From the NCBI GenBank assembly GCA_026225945.1, contig JAMJFZ010000239.1, positions 29,672,001-29,736,000 on the forward strand: a stretch of 64,000 bases of DNA, written 5' to 3'. Position 1 is the stretch's first letter; every line of letters begins with the position of its first letter. Made by a program: the position numbers and the translations under genes. Below are positions 22,860-34,799 of the stretch, piece after piece. The notes beneath the pieces were generated by a model, which saw only the letters and a program-made list of their open reading frames with translations, was not told where the DNA came from and did no database searches. The stretch is from Cricetomys ansorgei. Taxonomy: Eukaryota; Chordata; Mammalia; Rodentia; Nesomyidae.

Positions 22860-23310
22860 AAATATTAATGTATCTTTATTGTCTAATTTTCTTACATTGA
22901 AATATTTGTTGTTACACACACTATGTGTTTTGAGCATATCACCCCCATTTCCTCCCTTCAACTTCTTTCATACGCCTTTAAGAGCATTTTTCTTCATGTA
23001 CCCTTTTACTCATGTACTCTTTTACCTCATGTACTCTTTCTAAAACTTATTGAGTCCACTGTTTGCCACTATGTCCACCGGTGTAGGGCCATTCTCTGGA
23101 GCATGGGCAGCCTATTAGGGCACACATCCCTGAAGAAAACTAACTCTCCCGCCACTAGAAGTCATTAATTGCCAGTAGTTCCTCAGTTAATGAGTGGCAT
23201 TTGGTGAGACCCTTCTCATGGAGCTAAGCTTTGGATTGGTTTGATTTTGTGCAGGTCTTGTGAATACCAGCATATGTGCTCTGCGTTTGCGATGCTGAAG
23301 CGTTTAACAT
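22860..23310 (-). mobile_element. L1 (Lx-type) 3'UTR fragment, antisense
   Basis: Antisense landmarks 'GGAGCATGGGCAGCCTATTA', GGGCACACATCCCTGAAG, 'AAAACTAACTCTCCC', 'AGTAGTTCCTCAGTTAATG' and TTGTGCAGGTCTTGTG follow a T-rich left end. It is tail-to-tail with the plus-strand L1 ending near 22850. Confidence 0.75.
22994..23041. repeat. 16-17-bp tandem repeat, 3 units
   Basis: TCATGTACYCTTTTAC starts at 22994, 23010 and 23027. It lies inside the antisense L1 fragment. Confidence 0.8.
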
Positions 23311-24055
23311 TGCCCCCACACTACAACTTACTGACTTAGTTTTGTTATTCGGCTAGTCAGACATCCGTTGCTTTAACTAAAGACTATTAATTGGCATTGT
23401 CTTTAATTTCAATAATTTAATCTGCACTGAGTGCACCATGCTTTCACAGTAAATTATATATATTTTTACATTTGTACCAGCTCTCATTTCTTCATTCTCA
23501 GTTTCCTTACAAGCCCTGAATTCTTTCTTATTATTGAAGTGATAATTCCTTCTAAAAGAAACTCTATAGAATGGTAAATTTTCTAATATACAATTTAATA
23601 ATATGGGGCCTTTTGAAATTTTGTTTGAAACCAATGGGAATTATTGTTGGGTCTGGTTCTTAAATCATGTTTGCTTTTATTTTAGTTAATTGCCTTCTGA
23701 GGACTAAGCCTCTTAATTAGAACAACTTCATATAGAGTATGGCATTTCCCATCTAAAAAACAATGAGGTGCAATTCAATCCACACCCTACCTTTATAAAT
23801 ATCTATCGAATCATTGGTCTTTGAATTGTGGCACTCAGTGAGTCAGAGGCTGAGTCAGAAATATTGTTAACATTAGCTTCAAAATGATCCATTTGAAATT
23901 ATCATTCTAGTTGAGTGCATAATAGCTTAGTATTTGCATTATTACAATAATTTCTGACATCATCATGCCTGCTTCTTCTAAAAACATTAATCCAATTGAC
24001 AGAATCAGCCAAGCTCTTTTGGCTGCTGACTTGCCCAAAAAAATAGCCAAACATT
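23311..24055. other. Unique AT-rich sequence
   Basis: Nothing recognised. Confidence 0.35.
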
Positions 24056-24057
24056 AT

Positions 24058-24276
24058 GTTTTTTAAATATTTTTTATTATTTTTTAAATTTTATGTTCAT
24101 TGGTGTTTTGACTGCATTCATTTCTGTGTGGTGGTTTCAGATAAGGGTGTTGGATGTCCTGAAACTGGAGTTACAGACAGTTGTGAATTGCCATGTAGGT
24201 GCTGGGTATTGAACCTAGGTTCGCTAAAAGAGCAGCCAGTGCTCTTAACTACTGAGCCATCTCACCAGCCCTGCCA
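24058..24276 (-). mobile_element. B3-type SINE, antisense, well preserved
   Basis: 'GGAGTTACAGACAGTTGTGA' ATTGCCATGTAGGTGCTGGG, TATTGAACCTAGGTTC, 'AGAGCAGCCAGTGCTCTTAA' and CTACTGAGCCATCTCACCAG are the antisense B3 body and tRNA-like head, preceded by a T-rich tail. The plus-strand 79-aa frame is repeat-derived. Confidence 0.92.
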
Positions 24277-24279
24277 AAC

Positions 24280-27200
24280 ATATTCTTATGAGTAGATTTC
24301 ACTCATTGCCACCCATATGCTATATAATCTCAATTTACGATGATATTCATCTTTATAGAATGTTAAGCCAGAACACTAAAATTCATTACACTGTTCTAAA
24401 TACTTTAAAGTAATTTTGGAATCTTTATTTCCCAACTGAAAATGCTCTGATTGTACCAATGACCTCTTATGCAGTACGTGACATTTCTATAATTTATACC
24501 CACATAAGTTTTACCTCCCTATGACTCCTGAAGCTTTCCTGAATATTTACCAAAGACTCCAAATACCATTTAAACTGGTAAGAAGTAAAGCAGAAAAGAT
24601 ATTTTACAGAGAATATGAGATAAACCACGGAGATAGCCACACAAAGAGGAAGCAATGACACTGGTGCTAGTATCCAAATATTTAATGGTTTTTCTGTGTA
24701 TAGAATTCAAAATCGAAAGCTCCAACAAAGGTCCGACAGAGTTTCCCTGCATTCAATACTCTTCTACTTACAATACTTTCTTGTGATATTTTCAAAGGCC
24801 AAGAACACGTGCTTTCTTTGTAATTCCAAGAGTAGTTTTAAGTAACAAGAGATATTATTATAGATAAAAATATGAGAGTGGAATCAAAGTAATAAAGTTG
24901 GATTTGGGGTTAGATCTATGAGATCAACTGAAGGAATACTTAAAGCTGGGGGATGGCAAAAACGTGATTTTTTTTTTCAGTAGAAAGAAGAGTAAATTTG
25001 GAATAGAGACATACATGCTAACCAAATGAAAAATGAAGGGAGAGAGTTAAAGGAAAGAGTAAATGAAATGTACTGAAGGGTAAATTAAATTATGCTCAAG
25101 GACCATGCGTATCATCTAGAAATAAATATGGTTTTAGTTAGAATAGAAAGCAAATGTGGAGAGAGGAGAAAGCCCAAAAAAGTAATCAAAGCCCAGAAAG
25201 GAGAAAACGTTCAGCATAAAAAAATATATGAGGTAGAGAGAAGCGCTGAGATGACGGAATGAAGTTAAAGGGTAAAAAATACGATAAGAAAATTAAGGGT
25301 AGAAAATGAAAGGAAGATTGCACAAGAATTTGAGATAAATCAGGATCCTTTCACATTGAGAAGCAAGAAGGGGTCAGGGCCAGAGATAATGGGACCTCCA
25401 TGAAATGGAAAGCGTAATTTATTCACTGAAGTGGTAGATATTGCTATCAATTTTAATGACTTCTTTGCATCAGCGTTCAGACAAGAGAATGTAAAAAAAG
25501 ATATTAGCAAAGAGACACGTATTTGCATATATCAGGGAAGGAAGATGAAATAAATATCAAGCTAGAGCAACGAGGAAGTTATTAAACTATTTAATTTCTG
25601 GCAAACTACAGAAAAAAAAATTGAAAGTGAACTGGATTTCAGACAGCAGCATCAATAAATAAGACCTATGTCTGGTGCCTTTTAAAACCTCATACATTCA
25701 AGTGCTGAAAATAAGCCAAAATTTCTAGACTTTCCTATTTTTAAACCCATGGTCTGGAATAATTCTTAACACCACCACATTCTGACAGCAATGTGTATAA
25801 ATTTAGCAAATCAGAAAATTTGATTACCTTTTCCTGATAGAATTTTTGTGTGATTAAACACACATATTTAAAGTCATTACATGCTGCAGGAAAAAAAAAA
25901 GAAAACATGCTCCTTTTCTTCCTGAAAGTTTTTATTTTTTTTCTACCTTAACAGAGTACCCACTCACAGAAGTCCTTGAGGCAGTCATTCATAGGCCCAC
26001 TGCTGCTTGAGAGATGAGGACTCACACAGAGACAGGCAATGGAGTACAGTCATGCTGTACCAGCTCTGCCTCGTTCTGCCTAGCAGTTTGAAGAAGCCAA
26101 AACTCCACATCAAATTATCCCAGCCAGAGACTCATACTTATCCATAGCCTGATGGGAAATAGTCATTAAAACAGCATACTTTCCTCATCCTAAGCAATAT
26201 GGGATTCATTAATAGGCATGAAATCAAAGTGATATCCCCTTCCATGAAAAGTATTGCTCTGGCATGGTATCTGTTAGCATTTTGCATGATTATATTCCTG
26301 CTTGAAAGATCTACCACTGAAGACCTCATAAAACACTGAAGACAGGGCTGCTCTTAGTGATGATGAATTTGATCCCACAGAAGAATGCAAGGTTGTCTGG
26401 GAACTTGGAGTACTGAGCTGCTTGCTTCAGCACTTCCTGATGAACTTCCCAGCTGGGTGTCCCCTGCTGTGGAGACCTTGAGTCACATGCAATTCTCATT
26501 AGAGTTCTGTCAAAGACACAACACACACACACAAAAAAAAAAAAAACTCTGTATTTATCTAGGTAGTAAATGTTCAAATATTTAAGGTAGTAAATTTTAA
26601 TTTATTTCCAAAATGTCATGAATATGAGTACTACCCTAGGACTCAGAAGAACAAACTTCCATATTCTGACAGGAAGAAGGGCAAAAATCTTTACGAAATC
26701 TTCTCAGTGCGTTTCCATGCCTTGTGCAACATCGGCATGGAAATGAACTTTGGCAGCACTGACTTTGGAAAAAACAAAACAGCAACAACAGTGAGAACGA
26801 CAACAAAAGCAAAAAGGAGAGTTCGCATCCAGCCAGCGTAATCAGAAAACTGTTGGCATTATTAGCTGGGATGCAGAGAGGAAAAGCCAGATAATATTCT
26901 AGGTAAGTCAAGGAGCAGGAATCTAAAGACACCCCTGTGTTCAGGAAAAAGTCATGAACAAAAAGAACTAAAACAAAGAGGTAAGAATTGAAGAGGAATG
27001 GGAGAAAAATTTATGGAGTCGATTATATGACTAAATCTTTTAGAAATTATTCAAAAACAAATGATAGAACACTGTAATTTAAAGGACAAAAACAAAAATG
27101 TTCTTGTCAATAACTAGATGATAGTCAGGTTGGTGAGCCTAGTCTAGTGTGAAATTTTAGTTGGTAACATTGGGAATGGAGAGAAATTACCTGACTAGGG

Positions 27201-28060
27201 AGTCGTTAAGGAGGAAGAAGCTACAATGTGCAGGAAGGGAGTGGGGAAAGGTAAAAAGGAGAAAATAGATGAACAGTTAAGACTATCTGAAAATATGACT
27301 AGGTCACACAGACAGACAATGACAGAAGAAGCAACAGACCAGATAAGAAACAACTTAACAATGGCAAGGTTGAGGTGATAAGCAAATTAATAAGAAAACC
27401 ATGTACATCCCCTAACAATGTCCCATTGTTTACAACTCCATTTCTATTCAGTGCTAACCAAATTAAGGTCTTCTATATTGTAAATGTGAATGTAACTTTA
27501 AGCTTTCAGATAGAAAATATTTACATAAACCGGTTAAGATATTATGACAAACTTCTGAAAGTACGAAGACAACACTCAATACATTCACAAAAACACTGAG
27601 CTGAAAAGAATGAGATATAGTTATAAATTCAATGTTCAAAGACAATACCATCATTCAAGACAATTAGGATGTAATTTCAGTCCTCTACTCTCACCACATT
27701 TGCTCAAGTTCACTTCTTGAGTAACTGCTTCAGAACATGATCTTAAGGAAAGCAAAATTACATCCTTCTCAACTCTCACCCAAGTCTTCACCTCTCTCTC
27801 TGTCTTCAAGACACACATCCTAAAGTCTCTGAAAGACTCTAACATGAGATGCAGATGTCTCCTTGATGTGACTTTGGCTGCGTGAGTGTTTCTATTTGTC
27901 AAGGTAGAAAGCTGAGAAGGTTAAAAATTCAATCAACCGTCTTGAAAAGAAATAAGAAGTTAAGAAATAAAAAATAAGATTCTTGAGAATTTGCTTTGTT
28001 TTTATGCTGACTCAACTGACATCGATATATAGAAAAGTCAGGCATCATTAAAAGTGAACA
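24280..28060. other. Unique sequence with a possible old MIR and a CA/A tract
   Basis: Mostly unrecognised, A-rich on this strand at 24800-25600. A MIR-like antisense remnant is possible at about 25980-26075. CA then A14 lies at 26517-26546. The two opposite 66-83-residue frames at 26326-26585 match nothing I know. Confidence 0.3.
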
Positions 28061-28064
28061 TTGG

Positions 28065-28178
28065 AAAATTGTGTTTGGTGGTGCTCTCCTGTTATCCCAG
28101 TGCTAAAGAAGTAGAAGCGAAAGGATCAGGAGTTCCTGATTGTACTCAGCTAGACAGAGAGTGCAGGCCAGTGACACC
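28065..28178 (+). mobile_element. Degenerate B1 SINE
   Basis: 'GTTTGGTGGTGCTCTCCTGT' TATCCCAGTGCTAAAGAAGTAG and GCTAGACAGAGAGTGCAGGCCAG keep B1 order. It directly abuts the URR1 element. Confidence 0.65.
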
Positions 28179-28415
28179 CAGAAGCAGCGCTTCCCATACT
28201 GTGAGTCAGGACCCTTATGGGGTGGAACAACTTTTTCACAGGGGTCTCCCAAGACCATCTTCATATCAGACATTTACATTACAATTCATAACAGTAGCAA
28301 AATTGCAGCTATGAAGGAGCAACAAAAATAATTTTGTGGTGAGGGGGTTACCAAACGTGAGGAACTGTCTTAAAGGGTCACAGTGTTAGGAAAGTTGACA
28401 AGTACTTCCCTACAG
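28179..28415. mobile_element. URR1 (hAT-Charlie non-autonomous DNA transposon)
   Basis: The text follows the rodent URR1 element: 'GAGTCAGGACCCTTATGGGG', TCACAGGGGTCTCCCAAGACC, 'TTTACATTACAATTCATAAC' AGTAGCAAAATTGCAGCTATG, AATAATTTTGTGGTGAGGGGG and 'GAGGAACTGTCTTAAAGGGTC'. The terminal repeats (GCGCTTCCCATACTG, and TTAGGAAAGTTGACAAGTACT) are degenerate. It is non-coding and was mobilised in trans by a hAT transposase. Confidence 0.9.
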
Positions 28416-28635
28416 AGATGGCTCAGTCATTAGACCACCTGCTGCCTTTCTAGAGGACTGTAGTTAAGTTTCTAGCACCTACAAGGCAACAAATAATTAT
28501 CTGTGACTACAGTTCCAGAAGAACCAACATCTTGTATGACCTCTACTCATACTGCACACAAGTGGTGGACTTAACACGCATACATGCAAAACCCTTACAC
28601 ATATTAAATAAAAATAAATAAATGATTTAAAAGAA
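28416..28635 (+). mobile_element. B3-type SINE
   Basis: 'CTACAGAGATGGCTCAGTCA' TTAGACCACCTGCTGCC, TTTCTAGCACCTACAAGGC, 'CTACAGTTCCAGAAGAACC' and an AATAAAAATAAATAAATGA tail. Confidence 0.85.
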
Positions 28636-28778
28636 AATACTGTGTTACACAGAATTCTTTATTTTGTTTGATATTATTTAACCATAACCATTAACAACTT
28701 GTATTATTTTAATTTTACTTAATTTTACTATTCATTATGTAATGTAAATATAAATCTATCATTAAAAATATCTATTAT

Positions 28779-28880
28779 AGGGGCCAGAGAGATTGCTCAA
28801 CAGGAAAAGTTGCTTACCACCAGCCTGATTATCTGATCCTTAGGATGCAACCATAAGGAAGAGTGTGAGATCATTTAGTG
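28779..28880 (+). mobile_element. tRNA-derived SINE head (RSINE1/B4 class), truncated
   Basis: 'GGGGCCAGAGAGATTGCTCA' ACAGGAAAAGTTGCTTACCACC AGCCTGATTATCTGATCC matches the head of this SINE group. The 3' half is missing. Confidence 0.65.
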
Positions 28881-29291
28881 GTGAGAAACTGAAATGTTCT
28901 GTAAAATATCGCACACAATTATTAAATTAATTTCTGTCTACGGATAATTACTTTTAAATTTATTTTATCCAGAATCCAAATTTAAAATATCTTGGGTAGA
29001 TATTTAATACACATTGAAATCACCGTGAATATATTATATTTAAAATAAGGGTAGATTATACTTTGCTTTATTTCAAATTTCACACAAAAAAATACATACT
29101 CTTTCATTACGACTTCATCATTTTACTAACAAAGGCAAAGAACCACCTGGCATTTGAACAGACAACAAACATGCATGCATCAATGTTCTGTACTCATATA
29201 TTACAGTATATCAGTGATCACTTCTGGCCACTTATTTCTGACTCTCATTATAGTCAGAAGTAAACTTTGGAAATTAAGAATACAGCATTTT

Positions 29292-29515
29292 CTGGGCTGG
29301 AGTGAGATGGCTTAGCATCTCAGAGCACCTGCTGTCCCTTCAGAGGGTATGAGTTTTCTCCCAGCTCTCATATATCCTCACAGCTCATACCTGCTGCACC
29401 TGTAGTTCTGCGGTATCTGATGTCTCTGGCCTCCGCAGGCACTGGCATTCATCCGCACATATTCATGTACATATGCACACACTTACACATAATCAAAAGT
29501 AATAAGGATAAACCT
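29292..29515 (+). mobile_element. B3-type SINE
   Basis: 'GGGCTGGAGTGAGATGGCTT' AGCATCTCAGAGCACCTGCTG, TTCTCCCAGCTCTCATAT, 'CTGTAGTTCTGCGGTATCTG' ATGTCTCTGGCCTCCGCAGGC and a CA-rich end. Confidence 0.88.
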
Positions 29516-29599
29516 TTAAAAGTCTCTATAGTTCTCCTTAATAGCCATTTACTTTTCTATTTACCTTCTATAGTAACCATATCCATATTGTTTCTTGTG

Positions 29600-29995
29600 A
29601 AAGCACTGTGTTAGTAAGACTTCCATTATTAACAAGACATGAGAGATGAAGAAGTTATTAGGAGGTAACTTTATTTGGCCTCATGAGTTTAGAAGTTTCA
29701 GACCGTGTTTAGCTGCCTCTTTTGCCTTTTGCCTTGTGACAAGGCAGAACATCACAGCAGGCAATTAATGGTGAAGCAAAAGTACTTCACTGTGGCAGCC
29801 ATGAAAGGGGGGAGGATAGGGGTAGCAAAGGAGTCTCCACCCCTGTGAAGAATAATTTGCAGTACTCTAACTTCCTTTCAAAAGCTCCACCTAATCAAAG
29901 TTCCATCTTCTTTCTTTGTGGATTTGGTGGGTACTTTAACAGAAGCCAATCCCCAAAACAATTGCAACAAAGAACAGAGAACCATGGACACACCA
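29600..29995 (-). mobile_element. Old MaLR-like LTR remnant, antisense
   Basis: 'ACTTTATTTGGCCTCATGAG' TTTAGAAGTTTCAGACC, 'GACAAGGCAGAACATCACAG' and 'CTAACTTCCTTTCAAAAGC' TCCACCTAATCAAAG resemble antisense MaLR/ERVL-type LTRs common in rodents. Exact family not fixed. Confidence 0.45.
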
Positions 29996-29999
29996 CACC

Positions 30000-31185
30000 C
30001 ATCTGTCACCAAGTCTGAAATGCAGAACTGATGTAATCAGTCTCTGCTTAGTTACCAGCAAAAGTCCTTAGATAATGCTCACAGTAGCTCAGTCGCACTG
30101 AGTCCTCATGGCTCTTTTGCATGAGAACCCTTTCCCACACATGTGATGGTGTACTTGTTTAATGGATAGACTGGAATGTTAGATAAAGAGTCTCTTTTCA
30201 AAGTCTTCTAGATCATAAGTCCTGGATTAGATGACAAACAACTCACACAAATAAAGAAAACTGCAAATCTAATAAAGACTACCAAGTGAAGGCACGCAGT
30301 GCTCTGAGAGAATTCTAGAGAGCATTTGACCTCATTACCGAGCTGAGAGAGGAACTCCTTGTGAGAATGATAATTGAGCTGGATTCTTTGTGCTCTTCTC
30401 AGATCTCCTCTTTAGAACTAAAGCACCAGCATCACAGCTGTGCTGAGAGTGGGGGCCAGTAACATAAAGTCAGATTGCTCTCCAACTAGATTTAAAAAAA
30501 TGAGGGGAGGGGGATTAGAGAAAGACTCAGTTGGCATCTTCAGTCAATGTTCATGTTTTATATCTTAACCCATAAAACGTAGTGAATAATTCCACCGTAA
30601 TACTCTCAAAGAATTGAAAGAGGATTGTGTTTAAACAGCGTAATTGAAGTGTCTAGTGCATGCTCTATTAGAAGTTGTTCAGACAACTGCTAAAAGCATG
30701 GACCATGGGTCATATTGTTATGGTTTTACATTTTTATCATAGCATTCAGCATGTAACTTTGGGAAAACTGGAGAAATACTTAAAACTTTTCAATCACATA
30801 AATTTGATGAAGGTACTATATACTTGAGAACAAAGTAGCAATTAGGATCTAGTAACAAAATTTTGAAAACATTCATTGACTTGTTATTCAGTTTATATTG
30901 TGTCGCCCGAGGTAGCATTAGAATTTCAATGTAAAGTGAATGAATAATAATTTCCCATGACAACTTAGTTTGGCATTCCTGCATTAGGCAGGCATTAAAT
31001 GCCATGTTATATAGGAAGAAATTTCCTGGTGCAGCTAACAAACTGGGGGACACTGACGACTGCTCATGAAGAATCAAACAGTAATAGAGAAATTCAGCTT
31101 TCTTTATCAGGTCAATATGAGGTTACCCATTCATAATAACAATATGTTACTATCAAACTTGAGGAGCATAACCTGTACCCTGAGT
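30000..31185. other. Unique sequence, possible old MIR at about 30685-30775
   Basis: 'TAAAAGCATGGACCATGGG' and 'CATGTAACTTTGGGAAAAC' weakly suggest MIR on the plus strand. Nothing else recognised. Confidence 0.3.
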
Positions 31186-31189
31186 CTAT

Positions 31190-31350
31190 TCCAGCCACCA
31201 TTCCTGAATAGGTCAATAGAGGAGTCACGTTAATAGTGGAAAGCAGGAAAGGGAGATTTATTCATTGGAGTCAAATTGGAAAGGGGAATAAAAGAGACCC
31301 ACCTTTTCAGGTCCATCTGGTCTGAGACAAAAGTTTAAATAGAGGGCCAA
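31190..31350 (-). mobile_element. Possible LTR fragment, antisense
   Basis: On the minus strand a TATTTAAA motif (about 31333-31341) precedes an AATAAA (31257-31262) by about 75 bp. This is the TATA-to-polyA spacing of a short LTR R region. CCCTTTCCTGCTTTCC follows the signal. Family not recognised and no TG/CA boundary found. Confidence 0.35.
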
Positions 31351-32285
31351 GAACTTTTGTCATCTTGATATTTTACTCTATTGTTTCTGTTTTATTGAAA
31401 AATTTTATAAAGTTAATGACGTTATTAAATTCTCATAAGTCTTATGCCAATTATGTGTCTCTGCTGCATATTTCAGAAGACATATTTAAAATAATATCTA
31501 TTAAAATATTTGTGTACTACATTTTATGTAAAATATGGCAATATCAAAGTTTGTAAAAACTCTTCCAGCCTATCTCCACTAGTCTGCTGGTATTTGTCTA
31601 TGAAACTATGGGTCAGAAAGGATGCTGACAAAAAAATTACAATAAGATTGGCTATTATATGGCTTTTCCTAGGGACATGTGAACAAATGTTTATTCACCT
31701 TAGGTAGGACAACAACAACAAATCAGAAAAGAAAACCCACAAAGAACCAATTATAAACAACTATAGCTTGATGAACCAAAGAGTTTAATTAGTGTGAGCA
31801 TGGCTTACAGTCAACTTAACAGGAAAATGAGCAACTTAGAGTCAGTTATAGCCAAAGAATGAAATATTCAAATATCCTCAGGGAGAGACAAGGAAGGACC
31901 TCATATGCTGTCCATGTAGCATGATCACATTATTTGCAGCCTCATGAACCTGGTGAGCACCCTTCATCTTCCATAAGGAAATGTCAGTGGGATTAAATGT
32001 GTGAGGGTCTCCTACAGGCACTCAAACGTGCTTCAATTTCAAGAAAGCAGAGGCTGTATCATCCCCAGAGGACAGTACTCTACCACATCTGACTCACATC
32101 CTTCCCTATAAAGACATACTTTAAAGAAAAATCATAAGATCGATTTCTTTTCAAGTTAAGACAAAGAAAATATTGGGATTCAAGTGTATTTGAGGCCTTG
32201 ATAATCAACCTGAATGCTGCACTGGGGAGATAATATGATGGAAACTTTAAAAGATTAAGGAAGAATAAATTATCAAGATTAATCT
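31351..32285. other. Unique AT-rich sequence
   Basis: Nothing recognised. Confidence 0.35.
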
Positions 32286-32289
32286 GCAA

Positions 32290-32640
32290 TTCATTTTGTC
32301 TAGCACACAGCTCTAGTGCTCCGAGTCAGTGTTCTTAATTTGAATGGGTTTACTTTCATTTAATTTCACGGAGTCAATATTTAAAACACTAATAGCTCCT
32401 CTGTATTATTATCCAGTCCCCATTACAATTTGTGATGCTAATGTTTTAATGCTGAGATCAACGGCCCCTCCCTGAGCACCACGTTTTACATTTGGTAAAA
32501 TAGCAGCTTGCATCTTCTGGTAGCAAATTCATGTTGGGCTGATGTCCTTAATAACATCATGCAAGGAAAATTCAAACTACAATAAGTCTTTGGATGATAA
32601 GAATGATTGACAGCATGTTACACGTTTCAAAGGACAAATC
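32290..32640. promoter_or_regulatory. Candidate conserved non-coding element
   Basis: Repeat-free, balanced composition with clustered homeodomain-like TAAT/ATTA cores and a TTGACAG (MEIS/TGIF-like) word near 32608. No coding frame. Typical of deep conserved enhancers by texture only; conservation cannot be seen from one sequence. Confidence 0.3.
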
Positions 32641-32734
32641 TGGGAAATAATTACTTGTTAATTTCCTTTAATATCTACAGAATTTTTAATGTTCTTTTAT
32701 TCTTTCCTGAAAGAAAAATTGAACTGAAACTTGG

Positions 32735-33382
32735 ATTTTTTTTTCATACACTATATTCTGATTATGGTTTTCTCTCTCCCACTACTCCCAGATCATCCAC
32801 ACACACACTCCCAACTCCACACCGTTTCTTTCTCTCCCTCATTAGAAAACAAATAAGCATCTAAAAATGATAATAATAAAAATAAAATGAAAACAATCAA
32901 ACAGAAATAGGGCAAAACATACAAACAAACAACAGAAAAGGAATCAAAGAAAAAGCACAAGAAACACAGACGCTGACATGCACATGTTTGCACACACAGA
33001 AAACACATAAAAACAAAATCATAGACCATGATATATAAATAAAAGATCTTTGAGTTAAAAATAATGCTCAGATAAAGCACTATGTCACAAAATAAATAAA
33101 CAAAGTGAACTCCCAAATTACTAATGAGTTTGCTTTCCATTGGCCATCTACTGATTGCTGGGCATGGGGCATGCCCTTAAGAGCAGCTTGTATACCCACT
33201 GAGAGTCAGTAGGAGAAAACTTTTTCCTTTGTGGGTAGTGATCATATTGGAGATAGCATCTGGGTTAGGGATGGAGCTTGCGTCTATTTGCCCCTAAGCA
33301 TTTGGATCCCATCTGGCTTACACCTCTGCAGGTCCTGTGCATGCTACCACATTTTTGAGTTCATATGTGCAGCAATCCTGTT
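32735..33382 (-). mobile_element. L1 (Lx-type) 3'UTR, antisense, copy A
   Basis: Starts with an 8-T run and CATACACTATATTCTGATTATGG (the L1 3' end in antisense), A-rich middle, then 'GGCCATCTACTGATTGCTGG', 'GCATGCCCTTAAGAGCAG' and 'TGCAGGTCCTGTGCATGC'. 5'-truncated at about 33382. The 115-residue minus-strand frame is within this UTR. Confidence 0.85.
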
Positions 33383-34175
33383 TTTTTTTCTTTCATTGAA
33401 AATATTTTTTTCACATACTATATTCTGACTATGGTTTCTCCTCCCTCTACTCCTCTCAGTTCCTCCCTACCTTCCTTCCTAACTGGATCCACTCCCTTCC
33501 TGTCTCTCATTAGAAATCAAACAGGCTTATAAGGAATAACAATAGAGTAAAATAAGATATAATAAGATAAAGCAAAAACAAACACATCTGAATAGGACAA
33601 AAAAAAATATGGAAAAGAGCTCAAGAAAAGGCACACGAAACAGATAAAGATGTAGAGACCCACTCATTCACTCACTCAGGAATCCATAAAAACACTAAAC
33701 TAGTAGCTATAATATACACACGAAGGACCTGTAGAATAAAAAAAAAATGGAGAAAAATAAACAAAAAGATAAAATTTTTTAAAAGCGCCAATACAGCATT
33801 ATGAGACAAGAAACCTCCAAAGATGCCATTGAGTTCATTTCCTGTTGGCCATCTACCACTGGGCATGCAGCCTACCATTAAGAGTAGTTTGTCTCCTTAG
33901 GGAGACTCCTTGGAGAAAACTGAATTTTCATTTGAAAGTGGTTACCAATTGGAGACAGTGTCGGGGTTGGGGATCAGGTGTGAGTCCATTCTCCTTTCAG
34001 CTCTAGGATCCCATCTGGGGCTGGCTCATGTAGGAACGAGGCATGCTGCCTCATTCTCTGTGAGTTTATATGTGTGTCACTCCTGTTGTGTTTACAATGC
34101 TTTATTTCCTTGGTGTCCCCCACTCCCTCTGGCTTTTACACTCTTTCCACCTCCAATCTTAATGTTTCACAGTAT
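33383..34175 (-). mobile_element. L1 (Lx-type) 3'UTR, antisense, copy B
   Basis: Same landmarks as copy A in the same order ('CACATACTATATTCTGACTA', 'TGTTGGCCATCTACCACTGG', 'CTTGGAGAAAACTGAATTT'). It extends further 5' ('TTCCTTGGTGTCCCCCACTC'). It begins at a T-rich run exactly where copy A stops. Confidence 0.85.
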
Positions 34176-34280
34176 CATAGCATCATAGTATAATGAACAA
34201 CCAGAAAAAATATCAAAATATGGAAAAAAAAACATGTTAACAAGGAAGCTTATATTGAAATTTCAAATAATAAAAAGTTC

Positions 34281-34295
34281 TTTTTTTTTTTTTTT
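34281..34295. repeat. Poly-T run
   Basis: About 15 T residues. Confidence 0.9.
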
Positions 34296-34384
34296 CAAAA
34301 TTCAGAAATGGTTGCCGTGAATTCGACAGATTCTAGAAACCAAGGAAGCAAATCAAGGAAACACTCATTTAGAAAAATTCTGGG

Positions 34385-34532
34385 GTCCATTGGGTATGTT
34401 GGGCAATAATTAATCCCAGGACCCTGGACTCAGAAGCAAGAAGAGCCTGAGATTGAGGCCACCTTGGACTACTCAGAAATGTGAAGACAGCCTGGTTTAC
34501 ACAGACAGATCTTGTCTCAAAAAAATGTGTGT
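34385..34532 (+). mobile_element. B1 SINE, diverged
   Basis: 'GGGTATGTTGGGCAATAATT' AATCCCAGGACCCTGGACTC, 'TGAGATTGAGGCCACCTTGG', AGACAGCCTGGTTTACAC and CTTGTCTCAAAAAAATG follow B1 order to its tail. Confidence 0.75.
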
Positions 34533-34799
34533 TTAAAATCATTTATATTTGTGTCTTAGAGTATTGACCTATATTACCTTGTTTTGTTTAATTAAAAAAA
34601 TTACAAGGATATTTTTACTGTAGTACCTGAATCTATTGATTATGACTCTAAAAACCTGAACATTAACTATTGGAAATACACCCCAAGAATAATGGTAACT
34701 AATAAGAAGAAGTTACATCGAGGGTAAGCTATTTGCATTTTCAGCTTAAACATCATTAATAATGTTTTACACCTTTCCTTAATTGCTATAAGCAAATTA

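Noticed and set aside
32793..33140. 115-residue minus-strand hydrophobic open frame
   Set aside because: Lies within an L1 3'UTR. The Leu/Phe/Cys richness comes from the A-rich plus-strand composition, not from a membrane protein.
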